Below are positions 1-5,757 of a stretch of DNA of 7,278 bases, in pieces; the stretch's first letter is position 1; each line of letters opens with the position of its first letter. The notes beneath the pieces are model-generated. The model was not told the origin of the DNA and ran no database searches. It saw only the letters and a list, made by a program, of their open reading frames with translations. The DNA comes from Spirochaetaceae bacterium (lineage in GTDB: Bacteria; Spirochaetota; Spirochaetia; DSM-2461). The stretch lies in the NCBI GenBank assembly GCA_016342385.1, contig JAEINM010000205.1, positions 1-7,278 on the forward strand, in the 5' to 3' direction. Made by a program: the position numbers and the translations under genes.

Positions 1-73
1 GGGTATAAGTAGAACAACTCTGTATAAAAAACTTGAAAAGTATGGAATTGTACAAAAGAGCAGTTATGAGTGA
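1..73 (+). CDS. C-terminus of a sigma-54-dependent (NtrC-family) response regulator, partial
   Basis: Only the last 23 codons are inside the window, read in frame from base 2 to the TGA at 71-73. They encode GISRTTLYKKLEKYGI followed by VQKSSYE. This matches the recognition-helix end of the Fis-type helix-turn-helix (HTH_8) that closes NtrC-family activators, where G-I-S-R-T-T-L-Y-x-K-L-x-x-Y-G-I is a familiar signature. Such proteins normally have a receiver domain, an AAA+ domain that drives sigma-54 RNA polymerase, and this DNA-binding tail; the first two would lie upstream and cannot be seen. The stop codon overlaps the start of the next gene (ATGAGTGA), so the two are probably translationally coupled. 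The downstream product is a histidine kinase of the NtrB/AtoS type, which is the usual partner of such a regulator. Confidence 0.8.
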   Translation, partial: GISRTTLYKKLEKYGIVQKSSYE

Positions 74-1904
74 TCCGATTATATCTCTGGAGAATATCAA
101 TACCAGCCATAAAAACATACCCATATTGAGGGATATCAATCTTCACCTCGAAAAGGGTAAAATATACTCTCTTTACGGAGAACATGGATCGGGAAAAACG
201 GATCTATGCACTGTAATTGCCGGTGTGCATAAAATTGACTCGGGGAAAGTATTATTTGAAGGCAGTAAAATACCCAGATTGAGTTTCAGAAAAGCCCTTA
301 AAAAAGGGATTTTTTTCGAAGATCAGCATGTAACCCTCCCTGAAAATATCACAACCAACGATTATTTCCACATGAATAATTCAGGCTATTTCAGGCATTT
401 CTTTTTCTATTCCCGAATTAACAACAGAAAGCTTCTATCTTTTTTTTCTAAATATAATCTGGATATCCCTACAGATAAAATGATAGGCACTTTAACACTA
501 CAGGAGAAAGTCCTTATCTCTATTTTCCAGAAAATTTACCAGAATCCCCGGTTACTGATTCTCGATGAGAGTATTGATAAACTGACAAATGTGAACAAAG
601 CGATTGTATACAAAGCTATTAATGAGTTAAAAGCCGATGGATTAACCGTATTTATGGCAACGCACAATATTGAAGATGTATATAATATCTCTGATAGGAT
701 TATCATTATCCGAAATGGAGAAATTGTCTTAAGGGAAAAGGTAAATGATATCGATGAACTCAGCATTCTCCGGATTGCCTATACGGAGGCTTTGAGTACC
801 TCCTCCCCTGATGAATCCAATTCAGATTTTTACAGTATGATGAAATTTAATCAGACTATACTGGAAAAACTGCCTGTGGCATTAGTATTGACAGATTTAA
901 AATTTGTGATCAAAAATACCAATACTTCAGCTCTCAAGTTATTTCAAACTACAAATATGAAAAACAAAGTTCTGCATCAGCTTTTCAATGACAATCCGGA
1001 GACTCTGAATACACTCATCGGAGAATTGGAAAAAAAGACACCTTCATCATTTTATGTCACAAATTTTAAATCTTCCGGTGAAAATAAAAGCCTCAGAATC
1101 TTTACATATCCCGTCATAGATAATTCCAGAGAATTAGGATATATCATCTTATGCAGTGATATATCTGAAGAAGAATATTTAAGGGATCAGGTAATAAATT
1201 CTGAAAAAATGGGCAGTGTGGGGCTTCTGGCAGCAGGAATTGCTCATGAAATTAATAATCCACTTGAAATTATTATCAATTGCCTGGATTCTATCAGGAT
1301 TCATTCTGTAGACAATCCTAATGAACGATTTTTTGACTATATAGAAGAGGAAATAGATCGAATCTCTGACATAATTTCCAATCTCATATCCTATTCAAAG
1401 CCGAAATCAGATATTAGCAAGGTATTTATTCCGGAGCTTATTTATGATATTGTCGAATTGATCACCCCCTATGCCATCACACATAAAACAGAGATATCAG
1501 TAAAATCCTCACAGTCGTCATTATATCAGCCGGACAGTGATGAGGAAAAATCTTTTTATGCTGAAATTAATAATGCGGAGCTGAAACAGGTTCTCCTGAA
1601 TATAACAAAAAATGCCATTGATTCTGTAGAAGACGAAACAGGTTTGCTGGAAATTGAAACGATATTAGTCACAGAAGGATTAAAACCAACTTTACAGATC
1701 ATTATAAATGACAACGGAAAGGGAATAGATGAAGAGGATCTGACAAATGTTTTTATGCCCTTTTACAGTAAAAATAAAGAACGTGGTACAGGCTTGGGAT
1801 TATACGTCTGTTATCAGATTCTTTCCAAATACAATGGGCAAATCCGTTTTGAAAGTAAAGAAAAGGGAACCCGCTGTATAATTGATCTGCCGGCGCATTT
1901 CTAG
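66..1904 (+). CDS. ABC-ATPase/PAS/histidine kinase fusion protein
   Basis: Predicted cytoplasmic sensor kinase of 612 residues with no obvious membrane segment. Residues 1-235 form an ABC ATPase domain most like the sugar-importer type (RbsA/MglA). Walker A is GEHGSGKT at 38-45 (Lys44), Walker B is LLILDE with Asp167 and Glu168, and the switch histidine is His200 in the ATHN motif. The signature LSGGQ is replaced by LTLQEK at 143-148, so normal composite-site ATP hydrolysis is doubtful. Residues about 258-375 look like a PAS domain. A HisKA domain follows with phospho-acceptor His394 in AHEINNPL, then a HATPase_c domain with Asn516 (KNAID), DNGKG at 549-553 and GTGLGL at 574-579; all kinase boxes are present. 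I chose ATG 66 because it overlaps the upstream stop, has a purine stretch (AAGAG) 5 bases ahead and begins just before the ABC fold. TTG 33 and ATG 42 are in-frame alternatives. The upstream sigma-54 regulator is the likely phosphorylation target. The ligand is unknown. Confidence 0.9.
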   Translation: MSDPIISLENINTSHKNIPILRDINLHLEKGKIYSLYGEHGSGKTDLCTVIAGVHKIDSGKVLFEGSKIPRLSFRKALKKGIFFEDQHVTLPENITTNDYFHMNNSGYFRHFFFYSRINNRKLLSFFSKYNLDIPTDKMIGTLTLQEKVLISIFQKIYQNPRLLILDESIDKLTNVNKAIVYKAINELKADGLTVFMATHNIEDVYNISDRIIIIRNGEIVLREKVNDIDELSILRIAYTEALSTSSPDESNSDFYSMMKFNQTILEKLPVALVLTDLKFVIKNTNTSALKLFQTTNMKNKVLHQLFNDNPETLNTLIGELEKKTPSSFYVTNFKSSGENKSLRIFTYPVIDNSRELGYIILCSDISEEEYLRDQVINSEKMGSVGLLAAGIAHEINNPLEIIINCLDSIRIHSVDNPNERFFDYIEEEIDRISDIISNLISYSKPKSDISKVFIPELIYDIVELITPYAITHKTEISVKSSQSSLYQPDSDEEKSFYAEINNAELKQVLLNITKNAIDSVEDETGLLEIETILVTEGLKPTLQIIINDNGKGIDEEDLTNVFMPFYSKNKERGTGLGLYVCYQILSKYNGQIRFESKEKGTRCIIDLPAHF

Positions 1905-1940
1905 ACTTTAGCGATAATCAGCTGATTGGCCTTTTCATCA

Positions 1941-1992
1941 ACAGATGAACTGAAGATATATCTAAAATGGACATCTGTCGAGTGACATCTGT
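1941..1992. repeat. Short direct and inverted repeats in the convergent intergenic gap
   Basis: GACATCTGT occurs twice on the plus strand, at 1970-1978 and 1984-1992, with a 14-base period. The inverse ACAGATG lies at 1941-1947, and a perfect palindrome AGATATATCT sits between at 1954-1963. The inverse copy could pair with either direct copy to give a stem of seven base pairs with a long loop. There is no T-run after either possible stem, so this is not a classical terminator. It could be a protein-binding site or chance. Confidence 0.35.
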
Positions 1993-2000
1993 TCAATTTC

Positions 2001-2024
2001 AGCTTTTTGAAAGATAATAAAGCT
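2001..2024. terminator. Weak hairpin between the two convergent genes, possible bidirectional terminator
   Basis: AGCTTT (2001-2006) and AAAGCT (2019-2024) can form a 6-bp stem around a 12-base loop. Competing small stems are possible in the same bases (TTTCA 1997-2001 with TGAAA 2008-2012). No strong GC stem or following U-tract is visible on either strand. Placement between two convergent 3' ends is the main reason to list it. Confidence 0.2.
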
Positions 2025-2105
2025 ATTAGGCAATTATATTAAATGTTTAAAGTTCCGATTCAATGTTAACTTAAATCATATAGCATTCATATCTCTTAAC
2101 AAATT

Positions 2106-3848
2106 TCAGATGACTGTTTTAAATTTCTTATCAGGAAGTTTCGATTTCTTTCTGGTTAAAAGTTTTTCAATCTCCTCTGAAGGTCCTGGTTTCGAAAAAT
2201 AATATCCCTGAAAAAAATCACAACCGAGAAATATCAGAGTTTCAAACTGCTCAACTGTTTCGACTCCTTCACCTATCACATTGAAGCCGAGATCATGAGC
2301 CAGATTGATGATGGATGTAATTATTGTCGAAGATTTTTCGTTTGAAATCATATCATCGACAAATGATTTATCTATTTTCAGTGTTCTTACGGGAAAGTCT
2401 TTCAATCTGCTCATAGAGGAATAGCCTGTTCCAAAATCATCTATAGAGATGCTGATACCCATTTCATGGATTTCCTGTAATTTTGAAATGGTTTCCTCTT
2501 CATTTGACATGATCCCGCTTTCTGTTATCTCCAGTTCAAGCCAACAGGGATTAATTCCTGTTTCTCTGATAATTTTCTTAATCTCCGGAACCAGGCTTTT
2601 CTGAGCGAACTGAACAGGAGAGATATTTACAGCCAGCTTATTTAAGAACAGAGAGTTCATCTGCCATTTCATCATCTGCTCACATGTCGTCCTTAAACCG
2701 TAATACCCGATATCCACTATGAGACCGTTTTTTTCAGTTATGGAAATAAACTCTGAAGGACCGAGAAGACCATGCACCGGGCTTTGCCATCTGGCAAGCA
2801 CTTCCATAAAAACAACCTGACCCTTTCGGTCGACTATGGGCTGAAAATAAAAAACAAACTCATTATTTTTTACAGCCTGATACAGTTCCTTTTCCAGTTT
2901 TGTCTTCTTTTGCAGATTCTTATGTAACTGATTATTAAATAACTGATAGCTATTAATACCTTTTTCTTTTGCCAAATACATAGCCGTTTCACTGTATTTA
3001 ATAAGTAAATCACCATTATCTCCGTCTTCGGGATAAAGACAGACTCCTATGCTGGCTGTGGCTAACAAACCTTTTTCTTCCATTTCGATACAGGTTCCGG
3101 AAATTGATTGCTGAGTTTTTTCTATAATGAGATTCACGTCTGTAAAGGATTTTATATCAGAGAGTAGAACAATGAATTTATCTCCATATAGTCGGGCTGT
3201 GAAATCCCCCTGACGGAATGTCCTGCTAATTCTCTTTCCTATTTCAATAAGACAACGGTCACCCGTTTTCAAACCATGGTGTTCATTGATCTCTTTCATT
3301 CTATCAATGCCTATACACATAATGGCAAATTGGTATTTATGGCGTTCCGCTTTTTCCAGTTCGATCTGCAAAAATAATCTCAGCATTTTCCTATTGAACA
3401 GACCAGTCAGATTATCATGCAGATCATAATACTCAATTCGCTTTTTATTTTCCCTCAATGTGGTAAAATTCAAAATTGTAAGAATACTTAAACCTGTATT
3501 CTTAATCAATTCACTCCTGACAATCAGATGGTTTAAACAACCTCTGTTATCAGTTATTTTACATTCATATTCCAGTATTCCATTTTCCGGATTGTGATCC
3601 GAATGAAGCCTCATAATCTCAAGATATCCAACAGTTACCGGGAAAATAATATATGGCCAGACCATTTTCCCTTCTATCTCTTCTTTTGAATATCCGAAGA
3701 GATTCGTGTCAATAATACTGATATTACTAATGGTCATATCGCTTTCCATAATCAATATAGCTATACCTGAGTTGCTAAAAAAATTCTGAAAAAGAATCCC
3801 CTTTACTAAATCATTTTCAGCTTTCTTGAGTTCATTTTCGATTATCAT
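2106..3848 (-). CDS. PAS-GGDEF-EAL protein, probable c-di-GMP phosphodiesterase with a degenerate cyclase domain
   Basis: Protein of 580 residues, probably cytoplasmic, with no clear membrane segment. Residues about 23-135 resemble a PAS/PAC sensor. The GGDEF domain (about 140-305) begins with the usual DLHDNLTGLFNR, but the active-site loop reads YGDKF at 221-225 and the first metal-binding aspartate of the D-x-D motif is Gly180. The cyclase is therefore expected to be inactive. The product-binding I-site RxxD is kept (Arg212, Asp215). The EAL domain (about 318-565) has an EVL variant of the name motif (Glu349) and keeps the expected metal and catalytic positions: Asn408, Glu440, Asp470-Asp471 (DDFGTGYS), Lys491, Glu527 (GEGVE) and Gln547 (QGYYFSKP). 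It should hydrolyse c-di-GMP to pGpG. It is the last gene of the minus-strand unit, 27 bases after the phosphatase gene, with GGAGG 6 bases before its ATG. Confidence 0.93.
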   Translation of the reverse strand: MIIENELKKAENDLVKGILFQNFFSNSGIAILIMESDMTISNISIIDTNLFGYSKEEIEGKMVWPYIIFPVTVGYLEIMRLHSDHNPENGILEYECKITDNRGCLNHLIVRSELIKNTGLSILTILNFTTLRENKKRIEYYDLHDNLTGLFNRKMLRLFLQIELEKAERHKYQFAIMCIGIDRMKEINEHHGLKTGDRCLIEIGKRISRTFRQGDFTARLYGDKFIVLLSDIKSFTDVNLIIEKTQQSISGTCIEMEEKGLLATASIGVCLYPEDGDNGDLLIKYSETAMYLAKEKGINSYQLFNNQLHKNLQKKTKLEKELYQAVKNNEFVFYFQPIVDRKGQVVFMEVLARWQSPVHGLLGPSEFISITEKNGLIVDIGYYGLRTTCEQMMKWQMNSLFLNKLAVNISPVQFAQKSLVPEIKKIIRETGINPCWLELEITESGIMSNEEETISKLQEIHEMGISISIDDFGTGYSSMSRLKDFPVRTLKIDKSFVDDMISNEKSSTIITSIINLAHDLGFNVIGEGVETVEQFETLIFLGCDFFQGYYFSKPGPSEEIEKLLTRKKSKLPDKKFKTVI

Positions 3849-3854
3849 AAAGTT

Positions 3855-3859
3855 CCTCC
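3855..3859 (-). promoter_or_regulatory. Ribosome binding site of the GGDEF-EAL gene, one of two tandem Shine-Dalgarno motifs
   Basis: On the minus strand GGAGG lies 6 bases before the ATG at 3848-3846, which fixes this start. A second, stronger motif AAGGAGG lies just upstream at 3870-3864. It is 15 bases from the true start and only 2 bases from an out-of-frame ATG at 3861-3859. The pair sits in the 27-base gap after the phosphatase gene. Confidence 0.7.
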
Positions 3860-3875
3860 ATATCCTCCTTCTGTA

Positions 3876-5717
3876 TCAGGTTCTTAATACAAGAAAAGTG
3901 ATATCATCAAACTGGTCTACATCTTTTGTAAAATTTATTAATGAATTATCGAGGTTCTTTATGATTTGTTTTGAATTCTTCAATTTATTTTGTGTAATAA
4001 CCTCAACAAGTTTTTTCTTTCCAAACTCTTCTTTATTGGTATTCCGGGCTTCTACTACACCGTCAGTATAAGCAATAAATAAACTGCCTCGAGGCAATAA
4101 AAGAACAGAATCTTTATATACTGTTTCATCTGAAATCCCGATAGGAATCTCATCAGCCTGGATGGTACTGAACTTTTCTCCACAGACTAGAAGATTATCA
4201 CTATGTCCACCATTGCATAGGCAAATCTTACGAGTTGTTTTATCGTAAATAAACGAAAAACCCGTAGCAAATTTTTCTCCATTTAATTCATCATATAGCA
4301 TTTTATTTACCAGATTAAAAACCATTGCAGGAGAAAGCTTTTCTTTTGGTATAGTCTTGATCATATTTCGAATGAGAAATACAACCATTCCTGCGGCGAT
4401 CCCTTTTCCGGAAACATCAAAAAGAGAACAGAATATTCGATTTTCATCTATTTTAATAATTTCATAATAATCACCTCCAATACTCTTTGCCGGTTTGGAT
4501 AGTGCATGAATATCAAATCCTCCAAATTGAGAAAAATTCTTTTGAAAAATTGATCGTTGGATCAGACCGGCAAACTCGATCTCTGCTTTATCAACTGCCG
4601 ATCGTGCACGTTCTCTGAGAAGAATAATATTCTTTAAGAACTGCTGAATCAGAAACTGAAATTCCTTATTGTCAGATAAAGTAACAAGGAATTCTTTTTC
4701 TCCATAAAAACCAAACCATTCACCGGGGAAAGTCTTCATTATATAGAGAAAGTGCTCTTGTTTCTGTATTAAGCAGGGTTCTCTCATCTCTGTCTTAATG
4801 TCCCGCAGCAACTCTTTCAACCAGTCAAATCTATCGGGTTCTTCCTGATGAAGGATTATAATACCAGTCTCTCTCTTCAAAACCATAACAGGATTAGAAA
4901 AACAGAAAAATGTACGGTACAACCGATAACATTCATCAAATACTTCTGAATAATTTTTCCCTTTTTCTACAGCATCATGAATATTTCCCTCAATGGCATT
5001 ATGGATATTATGATTTTGTACGATTTTATATTCATTTATCTGCTGCTGACTGATCTCTTCAAAATCCAGACGATAGGAACGATTATTTTTCAGAAGGATA
5101 TTTTCCCCTTCTATTGTTTTGATAATCTCCGCATCATCAATAATTAAAATGATTATTTGTTCTGGAGAACAAATCTTTTCAATCAACCTGCTAAATCCAT
5201 AACATTGTGCGAGGGTCAATTCTGCCAAAACACCGGAGAAAACAAGGATTGGTTTTTCACTTAATAGAACTTTTACAATTTCCAATCCCGCCTTTTGGGA
5301 AGGTGTATATTTGTGAACTGATAACTTGAGATCCAATTTAATGCCGATTCTATCTAAATATTTCTGAGCTGTATAATAAAGTAGGGTTTTGTTAATAAAA
5401 CCTAATATATGGAATTTTTTACCGGAAGCCGCAACCGTCAGATTGTCATAGCCGCTATGAGACTCGCAGAGGGTAGAAGTATCCCTACAGATACTAACCA
5501 GTTTTCTTAACTGCTGATGACGGATTCTTTTATTTTTATATAACATCTGTCCTTCAGAAATTGGCAGCCAACCACTTATGGTTTCCAGAAAAATACTTTT
5601 ACTCAGATCATCAGAGGGTATTACGCAGTGACTTTTTCTATCCGGACTGAATTGCATATTGAGGTTGCAGGTAATATTTTGTAACGGTCTACTCTTAATA
5701 TTTTGTAATTCCAACAT
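3876..5717 (-). CDS. Degenerate ABC-ATPase-like domain fused to a SpoIIE/PP2C-type serine phosphatase
   Basis: Protein of 613 residues, apparently cytoplasmic. Residues 1-220 follow the layout of a sugar-type ABC ATPase (compare ETISGWLPISEGQMLYKNKR with the usual ILSG-DSGxILxxGK block), but the catalytic motifs are gone. The P-loop position reads PSDDLSKS (34-41, only Lys40 and Ser41 kept). The signature position reads YTPSQK (137-142). Walker B reads ILVFSG (157-162), with Ser and Gly for Asp and Glu, and the switch histidine is replaced by Asp194. Residues about 225-365 match nothing I recognise. A helical linker (about 365-395) leads to a PP2C/SpoIIE domain with GGDYYE (Asp416), DVSGKG (Asp434), NGGH (502-505), TDGVVE (Asp552) and a terminal DDIT (Asp604, Asp605). 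These are the expected metal ligands, so the phosphatase should be active. Family members usually dephosphorylate phosphoserine on STAS-type anti-sigma antagonists; no such partner is in view. AAGAGGA precedes the ATG, with 9 bases between GAGG and the start. Confidence 0.88.
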   Translation of the reverse strand: MLELQNIKSRPLQNITCNLNMQFSPDRKSHCVIPSDDLSKSIFLETISGWLPISEGQMLYKNKRIRHQQLRKLVSICRDTSTLCESHSGYDNLTVAASGKKFHILGFINKTLLYYTAQKYLDRIGIKLDLKLSVHKYTPSQKAGLEIVKVLLSEKPILVFSGVLAELTLAQCYGFSRLIEKICSPEQIIILIIDDAEIIKTIEGENILLKNNRSYRLDFEEISQQQINEYKIVQNHNIHNAIEGNIHDAVEKGKNYSEVFDECYRLYRTFFCFSNPVMVLKRETGIIILHQEEPDRFDWLKELLRDIKTEMREPCLIQKQEHFLYIMKTFPGEWFGFYGEKEFLVTLSDNKEFQFLIQQFLKNIILLRERARSAVDKAEIEFAGLIQRSIFQKNFSQFGGFDIHALSKPAKSIGGDYYEIIKIDENRIFCSLFDVSGKGIAAGMVVFLIRNMIKTIPKEKLSPAMVFNLVNKMLYDELNGEKFATGFSFIYDKTTRKICLCNGGHSDNLLVCGEKFSTIQADEIPIGISDETVYKDSVLLLPRGSLFIAYTDGVVEARNTNKEEFGKKKLVEVITQNKLKNSKQIIKNLDNSLINFTKDVDQFDDITFLVLRT

Positions 5718-5725
5718 ATATTTGA

Positions 5726-5732
5726 TCCTCTT
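5726..5732 (-). promoter_or_regulatory. Ribosome binding site of the pseudo-ABC/PP2C gene
   Basis: On the minus strand AAGAGGA is followed by an AT-rich spacer and ATG at 5717-5715, with 9 bases between GAGG and the start. It supports this start over internal methionines. It lies in the 40-base gap after the chemotaxis receptor gene, where no terminator hairpin is evident, which fits a single transcript. Confidence 0.6.
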
Positions 5733-5757
5733 TTTTAATTTTTTTATTGCATCCTGT

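Noticed and set aside
33..65. TTG start at 33 (or ATG 42) for the ABC-kinase gene
   Set aside because: These 11 extra codons lie wholly within the end of the upstream regulator gene, and the first added residues do not belong to the ABC fold. ATG 66 gives the common 8-base stop/start overlap.
438..447. Run of eight T residues in the ABC-kinase gene as a phase-variation switch
   Set aside because: Eight T in AT-rich coding DNA is common by chance, and the frame is intact on both sides.
536..766. Minus-strand open frame of 76 codons
   Set aside because: It lies antisense inside the ABC-kinase gene across Walker B and the H-loop, has low-complexity composition and no recognisable protein features.
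1905..2105. CRISPR, tRNA, insertion sequence or small protein gene in the intergenic gap
   Set aside because: No cloverleaf, no regular spacer-repeat array, no transposase remnant and no convincing reading frame with a ribosome site was seen.
3826..4071. Plus-strand open frame of 81 codons
   Set aside because: It is antisense to the end of the PP2C gene and the start of the EAL gene, both of which have clear conserved motifs there.
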